Shown here one piece after another: positions 34,736-42,559 of a stretch of 64,000 nt of DNA. The stretch spans positions 30,602 through 94,601 of the forward strand of contig CAYWXK010000011.1 of the NCBI GenBank assembly GCA_964462515.1, written 5' to 3'. Positions within the stretch are counted from its first letter, which is position 1, and each line of letters opens with the position of its first letter. Source of the stretch: CAYWXK01 sp964462515 (GTDB lineage: Bacteria; Planctomycetota; Phycisphaerae; Sedimentisphaerales; Anaerobacaceae). Below the pieces are notes generated by a model, which was not told the DNA's origin, made no database searches, and worked only from the letters and a program-made list of their open reading frames with translations. The translations under genes were made by a program, and so were the position numbers.

Positions 34736-35096
34736 TGAAATAGCTTATTCTCTTCTGATTATTCTCTACTGATTATTACTTTACGGTCCATCCACCCTTT
34801 GCCGTCAGGCATCCCTAACGGGATTTCGATAGAAGGTGCTAAATATATAAAAGGCAAATTTATAGAAAAGTCAAGTTTGTGTTCTAAAACAGCATTTTCA
34901 ATACTGAAAAGGTGGTTTGAGGGACGTTTGGACACTTGGTGAGATAAGACTATTTGCGATTGTTATTTACTATTGGTTATTTAGCACTAATGTATAGCCA
35001 AACATCGACAGACAGACGACATCGGGATGCTTACCCTGTTTAGAAATAAATTTCTAACGGGGCTTACTTCCGGTTCACAGGACGCAAAGGTGTGAT
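34736..35096. other. Intergenic region between dnaG and GH28
   Basis: AT-rich and without a gene. It probably contains the dnaG-rpoD promoter, but I cannot pick one convincingly. Its distal end holds palindromic repeat family A copy 5. Confidence 0.5.
35033..35062. repeat. Palindromic repeat family A, copy 5
   Basis: ACCCTGTTTAGAAAT / ATTTCTAACGGGG, a slightly decayed member with one extra T in the left arm. It lies about 35 bases beyond the GH28 stop, where it may act as a hairpin on the GH28 transcript. Confidence 0.7.
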
Positions 35097-36656
35097 TTAG
35101 TTCCTAACTTGGTCTTTGGGGACATCTTCAGCCAATTCTACCTGCGTTTTTGCCTTGCTTAAGTCATTACCCGCCAAAGAAATGTTGGCCGTATCTTTTC
35201 CAAAAACCTTAAGAAAAATATCCGTCACCGGCAAAGCAAAACACTTGGTCAAAAATGCGTTCTTGCAATTCTCCATCACGATAGCCGGCATTTTTGAACC
35301 CGCCCCAGCCGGCTCACGCACAACATCGCTAATCAGCCCTTTATCCACTTCATATAGCGACAAAGCCGACCGATTATATTTTGAAAAAACATCCTCCGGC
35401 ACAAACACCCGCAAGCCATCCACGCTCAATCCATTGATATTTGCCAGCGTTGCGTATGAGGGCTTTTGCGCATATATTGTCACCCGCCTGTCTTCCGTCT
35501 CAAAAGTCCTGCCGCCTGTATGCTTTTTCCTCTTTGAATAATCAAACGCTCTATCGACCCTTACTGTAATATTTCTCATTGTCAGATTCTCAATTTTGCT
35601 CTTGTTCATCCCCTGAATCAAAATCCCATTGTCGCTGACAATATCGATATCCGCAAAAGTCAGGTCCCTTATCCTGCCGACTCGTGACTCCTTTTGTCTT
35701 TGTTCAATATCCACAAAAATTGGATAGACAGAATTTTTTAGCGAATCCGCGACCTTATCCAAATCGCATATTGTTTCAATACTGCAATTTGAAAAACTAA
35801 TTTGCTCCGCAGTCCCGCCATCCTTTATGTACATCCCAATCCCGACTGTGGAATTCCGAATCACGCAGTTACATACCCTGATATTGCGAAAATCGCTCGG
35901 TGACTCCGTCCCTATCTTTATCGCCGTCGCCACCGACTCCAACGTGCAATTTGTTACAACTACATCCTCGCATGCCCTGCCCTCACGTGTCTTAAACACT
36001 ATACAGTCATCTCCTGCAATGATACGGCAATTTGAAATGTGCACGCCTTTACACGAAACAGGGTCAATCCCATCCACATTGACCCGATAGTAATTGTTCA
36101 GGATACTCACGCCGTTAATAAAAACATTTTCGCAGAACTCAAAATCAAACGTCCAGCTATCGCTATAGCGCACCGTAATATCTTTTATTGCTACATTCCG
36201 GCAGCGTTCAAACCGTAAAATCCCGACCCGAAATGTCGGCAACTGTTCTTTCTGGCCGGTATTCTTCCTCATCAAATCAGCTTCCCCCGTCCCGTAAATT
36301 GTCCCTCGTCCTTCTATTGTGATATCATTTTCATCTTCCGCATACAAAAAGCGATTGCCCTGTTTATAATCTTCTTTCTTACTGCTTACCCACAATGTCG
36401 CTCCTGTCTCTAAATACATCCTTACCTTACTTCTTATCCGAAGTCCCCCACAAAAATACTCCCCTGCTGGCACATAAACAACACCTCCTCCCGCCTTACT
36501 ACATGCATCAATTGCTGCCTGTATCGCCGGCACATCGTTAGCTTGCTTGTCCCCGCGCACCCCAAACTCTTTCACATTAAAAAATCGTCCCCAACAAAGA
36601 GCCTCCAAAAAAAGCATTGCTGTAATAACCGAAATTCCCGTCTTTGCAGAAAACAT
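35097..36656 (-). CDS. Exported GH28 polygalacturonase-family enzyme
   Basis: Right-handed beta-helix of glycoside hydrolase family 28, hydrolysing galacturonan-type pectin. A signal peptide precedes the family opening FNVKEFGVRGDKQANDVPAIQAAID with GGGVVYVPAGEYFCGGL. The catalytic region shows NVDGIDPVSCKGVHISNC and IIAGDDCIVFK, corresponding to the NTD and DD motifs of GH28; the usual downstream RIK is replaced by TAIKIGTE. I use the ATG at 36656, six bases after AAGGAA; the ATG at 36662 abuts that site. It stands alone between dnaG and tatD but fits the pectin theme of the 20-27 kb locus. Confidence 0.82.
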   Translation of the reverse strand: MFSAKTGISVITAMLFLEALCWGRFFNVKEFGVRGDKQANDVPAIQAAIDACSKAGGGVVYVPAGEYFCGGLRIRSKVRMYLETGATLWVSSKKEDYKQGNRFLYAEDENDITIEGRGTIYGTGEADLMRKNTGQKEQLPTFRVGILRFERCRNVAIKDITVRYSDSWTFDFEFCENVFINGVSILNNYYRVNVDGIDPVSCKGVHISNCRIIAGDDCIVFKTREGRACEDVVVTNCTLESVATAIKIGTESPSDFRNIRVCNCVIRNSTVGIGMYIKDGGTAEQISFSNCSIETICDLDKVADSLKNSVYPIFVDIEQRQKESRVGRIRDLTFADIDIVSDNGILIQGMNKSKIENLTMRNITVRVDRAFDYSKRKKHTGGRTFETEDRRVTIYAQKPSYATLANINGLSVDGLRVFVPEDVFSKYNRSALSLYEVDKGLISDVVREPAGAGSKMPAIVMENCKNAFLTKCFALPVTDIFLKVFGKDTANISLAGNDLSKAKTQVELAEDVPKDQVRN

Positions 36657-36834
36657 AATCATTTCCTTTCTTTTCTTAAAGACTTTGGTCGAGACTTATA
36701 TCCCTGTTAGTATACTCTTTTTTCTGCTCTGAATCATATCTGTTAGTTTCTCAGGATGTTGGCAATATATAACGGGTCAAGCAGACAAGGGTCGAAACTG
36801 GGCCACATTGTTGTGAAACAAAATGAGGGTGGCT

Positions 36835-37632
36835 CTATTGTGGCAGAGTGAAAAAAGTTTTGCTTGTGGCAGTAACAGTGGCAGCGAAGGCGGTGAAGTC
36901 CATCTGTTTTAGGTCGGCTATGAAGCGGGCGGTGTGAATCATTAAAGCTGGCTCATTTATCTTTTGCTTTCGCATCGGCTCAGGTGACATATAGGGACAA
37001 TCGGTCTCGAGCATCAATCTATCCATCAGCGTGAGCTTTGCGACCTCTTGTGTTTTGGAGGCATTTTTGAAAGTAACTACGCCGGTAAGAGAGATGTAGT
37101 AACCTTTAGTTAGCACAATATTTGCCTGCTCAGGTGAGCCGCTGAAGCAGTGAAAAACTACTCTTTTAACGCCGGAGCCGAACTGCTCCAGCACATCCAT
37201 CGTTTCATCGAAAGCATCTCTGGAGTGGATGATGACAGGCAGGTTAAATTCCGCAGCAATTTTTAATTGCTGGACAAAGACGCGCCTTTGGGCTGGCTGT
37301 TTGGAAAAATTGTGGCGTAAGCCATCCTGTGGATAATGAAAATCCAGGCCCGTCTCGCCTATCGCAACGACTTTTACATTTTGTGCCAGTTCTTTTAACT
37401 GATTTAACGTCTGTGCAGTAACGCTGTCGGCATCGTGAGGATGGATGCCTATGGCTGCATACATATTTTCAAATTTGTCCGCAAGCTCGACGGCCTTTTG
37501 ATTGTGCTGTGGGTCGGTGCCGACTGTAATCCAACTGTTGACACCGGCGGCTTTACTGCGCTCCAAAACGCCCTCGATGTCCCCTATCAGTGGCTCAAAG
37601 GTCAGGTGACAATGTGTATCAATCAATTCCAT
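36835..37632 (-). CDS. tatD: TatD-family metal-dependent hydrolase
   Basis: TIM-barrel metallo-hydrolase/nuclease of the TatD family (3'-5' DNase activity known for relatives). Metal-site motifs are LIDTHCHL (His7, His9), AIGIHPHDA, VAIGETGLDFHY, LPVIIHSRDAFDET, VVFHCFSGSPEQA and LMLETDCPYMSP. After DFHY the sequence reads PQDGLRHNFSKQPAQ, several residues longer than usual here, and that stretch is encoded by the dispersed GGATGGCTTACGCCA repeat. Last gene of the ffh-rplS run, 88 bases after yraN; the gap holds a fragment resembling a GGATTCCTGC...GAATGACA repeat. Confidence 0.9.
   Translation of the reverse strand: MELIDTHCHLTFEPLIGDIEGVLERSKAAGVNSWITVGTDPQHNQKAVELADKFENMYAAIGIHPHDADSVTAQTLNQLKELAQNVKVVAIGETGLDFHYPQDGLRHNFSKQPAQRRVFVQQLKIAAEFNLPVIIHSRDAFDETMDVLEQFGSGVKRVVFHCFSGSPEQANIVLTKGYYISLTGVVTFKNASKTQEVAKLTLMDRLMLETDCPYMSPEPMRKQKINEPALMIHTARFIADLKQMDFTAFAATVTATSKTFFTLPQ
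37313..37327 (-). repeat. 15-base repeat GGATGGCTTACGCCA, copy 3, inside tatD
   Basis: Exact reverse-strand copy of the 15-mer found at 27653-27667 and 29420-29434. It encodes the QDGLRH segment of TatD. The homology to the 29.4 kb copy continues a few bases as AATTGTT/CAATTTTT. Confidence 0.55.
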
Positions 37633-37720
37633 AAATCATGCTTCCGATTTTTCTCATAAACCTGCGCAAAACGTTAGGATAAGTATTATGGATTCCTGCT
37701 TCCGCAAGAATGACAATAAG

Positions 37721-38119
37721 TTATGGCACAAATGCGTTTTTGTAATGACGAATTTGTTCGCAGCCAGTTTGGCTTGGTATTATTATAACGATGTCGAAGC
37801 GGAAGGGTCTATCATCTATTTTGTGGGTTGCAAGGAAGTAGCGGGCGGTTCTGAGCAGTTTTGCTTTTTTGGCAGAAGTGATGCTGGCTTCTGCTGGTGC
37901 AAAGCTTTCGTTTGATTTGGTTCTTACCTCGACAAAAACGATGGTTCTGTCGGCATCAACCATAATCAGGTCGATTTCGCCTCTTTTGCAGGAAAAATTC
38001 CTTGTAAGTTTCTTTAGGCCTTTTTTCCGCAGGAATTTTTCGCAGCGCCGCTCACCCCATTGGCCGAGCAGTTTTGGGTCTGCCAGGATTTTGTGTGTGA
38101 TGCGGAACCAGCCCAACAT
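37721..38119 (-). CDS. yraN: YraN/UPF0102 endonuclease-like protein
   Basis: 132 residues of the UPF0102 family with the restriction-endonuclease-like core: GQWGERRCEKFLRKKG, CKRGEIDLIMVDADRTIVFVEVRTK (the E-x-D-L and E-V-K/R-type catalytic residues), and ASITSAKKAKLLRTARYFL. Its cellular role is poorly defined; relatives often sit next to rplS, as here. It begins two bases after the rplS stop, so it is in the same operon. Confidence 0.92.
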   Translation of the reverse strand: MLGWFRITHKILADPKLLGQWGERRCEKFLRKKGLKKLTRNFSCKRGEIDLIMVDADRTIVFVEVRTKSNESFAPAEASITSAKKAKLLRTARYFLATHKIDDRPFRFDIVIIIPSQTGCEQIRHYKNAFVP

Positions 38120-38121
38120 AA

Positions 38122-38523
38122 TTATTTTGGAGCAGTTTGTTTATTAGGTACCGGTTCGCCCGGGCCAGTGTGTTCACTTAATCGATGAGTTAACTTGGTT
38201 GCTTTGCCGGTGCGCTTGCGCAGGTAATACAGTTTTGCCCGCCTGGTTTTACCGCTTCGGACGGGTTTGATGTCAACAACGGTGGGTGAATGAAGCGGGA
38301 AGATTCGCTCGACACCCTCGTCGTTGACGATTCGGCGGACTGTGAACATTTCGCTAATGCCGTGCCCTTTGCGAGCGATAACTGTTCCGGAGAAAACCTG
38401 GGTTCGCACTTTGTCGCCTTCTTTGATGGCGTAATAGACATCTACGAGGTCACCTACCTCGAAGTGCGGTATACTTTTCCTTAAACTTTTTTTTTCAACG
38501 GCCTCAATAAGTTCTGGGTTCAT
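38122..38523 (-). CDS. rplS: 50S ribosomal protein L19
   Basis: Component at the 30S-50S interface. Family signatures are FEVGDLVDVYYAIKEGDKVRTQVFSGTVIARKG, FTVRRIVNDEGVERIFPLHSP and GKTRRAKLYYLRKRTGKATKL. The 133 residues include a short C-terminal extension after the KLTHRL segment. It is normally next to trmD; here a 2-kb fusion gene separates them. Confidence 0.96.
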   Translation of the reverse strand: MNPELIEAVEKKSLRKSIPHFEVGDLVDVYYAIKEGDKVRTQVFSGTVIARKGHGISEMFTVRRIVNDEGVERIFPLHSPTVVDIKPVRSGKTRRAKLYYLRKRTGKATKLTHRLSEHTGPGEPVPNKQTAPK

Positions 38524-38721
38524 TGATGCATCTCCTATCAGTTAATTACAGACACTCGGAGAAAACGTATTAAAAATAGCCTGTTTTGAGAAACTGGCGG
38601 TAGTATAGCCGTTTGCGAAAGATATGCAAGAGCTTTTCTACAGCTTGCAATTTTATTTTGTTTAAGTTTGTATAAATTTTGCTGTGTTTTTGGTTTGGCC
38701 GACCTCTGTTCTTAAAGAATC

Positions 38722-40794
38722 TTAAGGAATATCTTGGCTGGCAGATTGTTTCTTGCCGTTTATCAACTGGAGGCCGTTTGTCAGCCCCGACTTGTCGGCG
38801 TTGACAATATGTTTGCCGTTTATCAGTTGTAGTGGTATCTGGACATCAGGTTTCCTGCTGGTTATCGGCTGGATGCCGAGGCGCTCTTCGGCAGCACGCA
38901 GGATGGCAGCTAACATTTCGGGATAAGAGAGACCTGCGAATTTGGCCATTTTTGACAGATGCCCATCCCAGCACCAGCCCGGATTGGGATTTACCTCGAG
39001 CAGTTTCGCGTTGCCTTTTGAGTCGAGCCGCCAGTCGAATCGGCAGTAGTCTCTGCACTCTAATCTTTCGAATAGTTTAAGGCAGCATTCAACGACGAAT
39101 TTTTCCATTTCATCCGGCAGGTCGGCCGGCTTTGACTTGATGTTCCAGTAAGGCGAATCCGGCAGCCACTTGGCCTCATATCCGCAAATTCTGGGAAGTT
39201 CCGGCGGCAAAACAGAGTAGTCTTCCTCAATGATAGGCAAAACCAAATAGGATTCCGGCAGGTTTCCAATAATTCCTACGGTGAAGTCCTTTCCAGTAAG
39301 GAATTCCTCGATGAGGATTGGTTTTTCATAGCCGAACTTTTCCCTTATTTCGACGATGGCATTGACAAGCTGTTCGCCGTCATTGGCGACGGAGCGTTGA
39401 GTTATGCCGAAGCTGGAGTCGCCGAAATTTGGCTTGGTAAGGACAGGGAATTCGAAGGGCAGCTCAAAGGTGCTGTCCTCAGGCTTTATAAAGAAGCCCT
39501 CGGCCACAGGTATGCCGATTTCTTTTGCGATTCCGCGGACAAGGGACTTATCGTAGCAGAAAGCCAGGCACTGTGGGCCGCTGCCTGTATATGGGCAGGC
39601 AAGGATTTCCAGTAGCGAAGGTATGTGAAGCTCTTTTCTGGCGTCGTTCCAGTAGCCCTCGTCGCAGAGGTTCACGACATAATCGATTCTGGGTTTTAAC
39701 CTTATCAGGTCGCTCACAAGGGTGTCGTGGTCGTTAAGATAAGTGATGTTGTATGAGTTAAGCTCCTTGAGGGCATCTTTGAGCTGGTCGATGGTGTAGA
39801 AATCATCGTCATCGAAGACGCGGAGAGGCTTGAGTGGGTCGGGTTTTGTGGGGTCGCCGAAAATTACGACTATATCTGTTGCTTCTTTTATCTTTTTTAC
39901 GGGTGTCCATTCCTTTCTGACTGCGGCGGTTACGATAATGCGTTTTTCCATCATTCCTAAATCCTGGTTGCGCTGGGAGTCACCATTTATCTGTCCGTGG
40001 ACGGCGATGTCGGTGAAGCCGGCAGTTTTCAGCAGCTCTTCGATGCTTTTTCGGGTGTAGAGTCGCTCGGCGTAGAACTGGTCGGCGATGACGCCTTTTC
40101 CTACGTGGGAGATTACTTCGCGTGAAATCAGCCGCTGTTTATCGAGCGAAAGCGAGCGCTCTCTGCAGACGAAGTAGTTTTTGTCTATCCACTCCCAGGA
40201 CCTGGGCTGGAAATGTCTTCTGAGATATTCGCCATCAGCGACATCAATGAGGACTTTGCCCCAGGGTTTGAGGACTCTGAGGGTTTCTTTGAGGACTCTG
40301 ACATCGTCCTGGGGCGTCTCGAAATAGCCGAAGCTGTTTCCGAGAATCATAACCGCATCGAAGGCATCGGGCTGGTAAGGAAGTTTTCTTGCATCACCTT
40401 CTCTGAATTTGACGTTGAGTCCTTCTTTTTTATTCTGAGTTTTGGCCTTTTGAATCAGATACCGTGAGCGGTCCAGACCCTCGACGCTGGTAAATCCTCG
40501 TCTTGCTAATTCAAGAGAATCCGGTCCTTGACCACAGCATAAGTCCAGGATTTTATCTTCCGGGGATAATTTGAGGATATTTAAGAATGTGTCGATTTCC
40601 TTGGTGGTAACCTGCGGGTCGTCAACGACGTCGCCGTCTGTTTTTAAGTAGAGTGAGTTGAAGATTAGCCGCCACCAGTCCGGCTGGACGTGTTCTTCGA
40701 GGTTTGGAACAGGACCGAGTGATTTGATTCCTGCCAGACTGCCCCTCGACTTGGGGGGCGGCTTACTACTGCCAGAATCATCTTTATCTTTCAT
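38722..40794 (-). CDS. SAM-dependent methyltransferase fused to a D-Ala-D-Ala-ligase-like ATP-grasp enzyme
   Basis: 690 residues combining two enzymes. Residues about 60-285 are a class I methyltransferase with SAM motif ILDLCCGQGPDSLELARRG and the acidic VEGLDRS. Residues about 310-650 are an ATP-grasp ligase like D-alanine-D-alanine ligase: DIVVIFGDPTKPDP, NLCDEGYWNDARKE, CPYTGSGPQCLAFCYDK, PVLTKPNFGDSSFG, ILIEEFLTGKDFTVGIIGN and the magnesium-binding KLLEVNPNPGWCWDG. The tail contains the phrase LQLINGK twice. The substrate is unknown: ligases of this type join a carboxylate to an amine. The gene lies between trmD and rplS, 40 bases from trmD, so it is probably expressed with translation genes. 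I see no clear ribosomal or cell-wall partner that explains this. Confidence 0.82.
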   Translation of the reverse strand: MKDKDDSGSSKPPPKSRGSLAGIKSLGPVPNLEEHVQPDWWRLIFNSLYLKTDGDVVDDPQVTTKEIDTFLNILKLSPEDKILDLCCGQGPDSLELARRGFTSVEGLDRSRYLIQKAKTQNKKEGLNVKFREGDARKLPYQPDAFDAVMILGNSFGYFETPQDDVRVLKETLRVLKPWGKVLIDVADGEYLRRHFQPRSWEWIDKNYFVCRERSLSLDKQRLISREVISHVGKGVIADQFYAERLYTRKSIEELLKTAGFTDIAVHGQINGDSQRNQDLGMMEKRIIVTAAVRKEWTPVKKIKEATDIVVIFGDPTKPDPLKPLRVFDDDDFYTIDQLKDALKELNSYNITYLNDHDTLVSDLIRLKPRIDYVVNLCDEGYWNDARKELHIPSLLEILACPYTGSGPQCLAFCYDKSLVRGIAKEIGIPVAEGFFIKPEDSTFELPFEFPVLTKPNFGDSSFGITQRSVANDGEQLVNAIVEIREKFGYEKPILIEEFLTGKDFTVGIIGNLPESYLVLPIIEEDYSVLPPELPRICGYEAKWLPDSPYWNIKSKPADLPDEMEKFVVECCLKLFERLECRDYCRFDWRLDSKGNAKLLEVNPNPGWCWDGHLSKMAKFAGLSYPEMLAAILRAAEERLGIQPITSRKPDVQIPLQLINGKHIVNADKSGLTNGLQLINGKKQSASQDIP

Positions 40795-40833
40795 AGCTCT
40801 ATTTACCCTTCCAAAAAATACAATAATGTTTAG

Positions 40834-41523
40834 CTACACATTGCTGCTTTCTAACAAATCCGGCCGCCATTTTTTTGTCCGCTCTAATGCCTGCTGGCGG
40901 CGCCATTGTTCTATTTTACCATGGTCGCCGCTTAAAAGGATATCAGGCACTTTCATACCGCGAAAGGCCTCGGGTCTGGTGTATTGCGGATACTCCAGCA
41001 GGCCATCGCTAAATGAATCGGTTTTTACCGATTCCTGGTCGCCAACGGCACCGGGCAGGAGTCTAACGACGGTGTCGATAATCACCAGAGCTGCCGGCTC
41101 ACCGCCGCTGAGAACGTAGTCTCCTATTGAGATTTGCTCGGCATCGAGACCGATGCGGATTCGCTCATCGAAGCCTTCGTATCTGCCGGCAATTAAAATC
41201 AGGCGACTGACGGTGCTCAACTCAACTGCTTTTGCCTGGTTAAACTTTTGCCCTTGCGGCGTCAGCAGTATAATGCGGCCTTTTTCCGGCGATAGCTTTT
41301 GCACATACTCAAAGCAGTCAAAAACGGGCCCCGGCATCATAACCATACCTGGCCCGCCGCCATAAGGTTTATCATCTACTTTCTTGTATTTGTCAAGAGC
41401 AAAATCTCTGATATTGGTAACAACGATTTCTACTATACCCTTCTCCTGCGCCCTTTTAAGGATTGAGCAGCTCAAGGGGGATGAAAAAATTTCCGGGAAA
41501 AGTGTGAGGACGTCGATTCTCAT
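40834..41523 (-). CDS. trmD: tRNA (guanine-37-N1) methyltransferase TrmD
   Basis: SPOUT-family enzyme that methylates G37 to prevent frameshifting. Motifs are MRIDVLTLFPEIF at the start, KVDDKPYGGGPGMVMMPGPV, the knotted SAM site LILIAGRYEGFDERI and SIGDYVLSGGEPAALVIIDTVVRL. The 229 residues match the family. It follows rpsP by 27 bases. RimM, often encoded between rpsP and trmD, is missing. Confidence 0.96.
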   Translation of the reverse strand: MRIDVLTLFPEIFSSPLSCSILKRAQEKGIVEIVVTNIRDFALDKYKKVDDKPYGGGPGMVMMPGPVFDCFEYVQKLSPEKGRIILLTPQGQKFNQAKAVELSTVSRLILIAGRYEGFDERIRIGLDAEQISIGDYVLSGGEPAALVIIDTVVRLLPGAVGDQESVKTDSFSDGLLEYPQYTRPEAFRGMKVPDILLSGDHGKIEQWRRQQALERTKKWRPDLLESSNV

Positions 41524-41550
41524 TATAGTTGCTCGTTTTACACCACTCTT

Positions 41551-42147
41551 CTATTCTTTTTTGTCCTCAGGTTTATCCTCCGCCTTACTTTCGGTCTTAC
41601 CTTCCGCCTTGCTTTCGGCTTTAGCTTCTGCTTTGGGTTCGGCTTTTGGTGCAGCCTCGGCCTTTTTCTCGGCCGGCGGGGCTTGCACGCCGGACGTGGG
41701 TTCGGCTTTAGCTTCTGCTTTGGGTGCGGCCTTTGGTGCGGCCTCGGCCTTTTTCTCGGCCGGCGGGGCTTGCACGCCGGACGTGGGGCCGGCTTGCTTC
41801 TGGAGGGCGGCCTTTTCGGCCTTATTGAAAGGCAATCCCTTCTTGCGGGCCAAGGCCCTGGCCTTTGCCCTTCGGACAGACCTTTCCTTTGCGTATTTAG
41901 TTTTGATGCCCTGGCGGAGAAGAATTTGCGAGACCGTATCCGAGGGGATTGCGCCTTTGTCGAGCCAATACTGGATGCGCTCTTTGTTAAGGACAAGCTG
42001 CTTGGCAATGTCCTTTTCAATCGGGTCATAGTGGCCTAACTTTTCAATTATTCTGCCGCCGCGAGGCGTGCGGGATTCGACCGCGTTAAGTCTGAAGAAC
42101 GGCCGATTCCGCCTGCCCATTCTTGCAAGTCTGAGTTTTACTGACAT
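41551..42147 (-). CDS. rpsP: 30S ribosomal protein S16 with a long repetitive tail
   Basis: Residues 1-80 are ordinary S16: SVKLRLARMGRRNRPFFRLNAVESRTPRGGRIIEKLGHYDP is continuous with the family. Beyond about residue 95 it has roughly 100 extra residues rich in Ala, Lys, Glu and Pro, including two copies of TSGVQAPPAEKKAEAAPKA. The DNA for these is a 47-base repeat at 41654-41700 and 41741-41787. Ala/Lys/Pro tails occur on ribosomal proteins of several bacterial groups; here the tail exceeds the length of the core. It is probably disordered and exposed at the ribosome surface. It precedes trmD and follows the M-domain-like gene. Confidence 0.93.
   Translation of the reverse strand: MSVKLRLARMGRRNRPFFRLNAVESRTPRGGRIIEKLGHYDPIEKDIAKQLVLNKERIQYWLDKGAIPSDTVSQILLRQGIKTKYAKERSVRRAKARALARKKGLPFNKAEKAALQKQAGPTSGVQAPPAEKKAEAAPKAAPKAEAKAEPTSGVQAPPAEKKAEAAPKAEPKAEAKAESKAEGKTESKAEDKPEDKKE
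41654..41787. repeat. Tandem-type direct repeat inside rpsP
   Basis: Two 47-base copies (41654-41700 and 41741-41787), 87 bases or 29 codons apart, both containing CTCGGCCGGCGGGGCTTGCA. The copies look identical, implying recent duplication or gene conversion. They code for the repeated part of the S16 tail. Confidence 0.85.
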
Positions 42148-42203
42148 ATCTGTCTCCTAAAAACATCTTATTATAACAAATTTTCCTACATTGCAAGAGG
42201 AAA

Positions 42204-42557
42204 TTATGAAACACGCTTGCAATAAAGAATGTAGCCGTTTATGAAGATTGCAAAGTTGGCCGGGTCGATTCGTGCGTCTGCGGCAATCCTTTGAGTCTGG
42301 TCATCGGTTAAGCTGGCTGCGTTTTGTTTTTCAGACGGCGTCATTATAGCAACCGCCTTTTCCAGCTCCCGCATCTCATTTGCGGTTGGCGCAACAAGCA
42401 TCGCCAGCTCGCTGGAGCCTTCGATGTCCTGGAACTGGTCTCTTATCATTTTGCCGTATGTACTGTTGGAGAAGTGCGCTACCTTCTGGAGATATTGCTC
42501 GAGAGATAATCCGGGAGATTTCGGCATTATTTTGTTGTCAGGTAATTTTTGTGGCAT
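42204..42557 (-). CDS. Small protein resembling an isolated SRP54 (Ffh) M domain
   Basis: 117 residues, starting two bases after the ffh stop. It has no G domain. By eye its sequence lines up with the M domain of the adjacent Ffh: SLEQYLQKVAHF with GFDDFLKQMHAV, and NEMRELEKAVAIMTPSEK...QRIAADARIDPANFAIFINGY with AELKRMEAIVYSMTTQER...RRIAAGAGVDVQNVSGLVKTF, about 13 identities in 50 positions without gaps. The arginine-rich SRP RNA-binding stretch (SRRRRIA in Ffh) is reduced to DDQTQRIA, so RNA binding is probably lost. It may have arisen by partial duplication of ffh. A regulator or helper of SRP is possible. The resemblance could be coincidental; a structure prediction would settle it. Confidence 0.6.
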   Translation of the reverse strand: MPQKLPDNKIMPKSPGLSLEQYLQKVAHFSNSTYGKMIRDQFQDIEGSSELAMLVAPTANEMRELEKAVAIMTPSEKQNAASLTDDQTQRIAADARIDPANFAIFINGYILYCKRVS

Positions 42558-42559
42558 TT

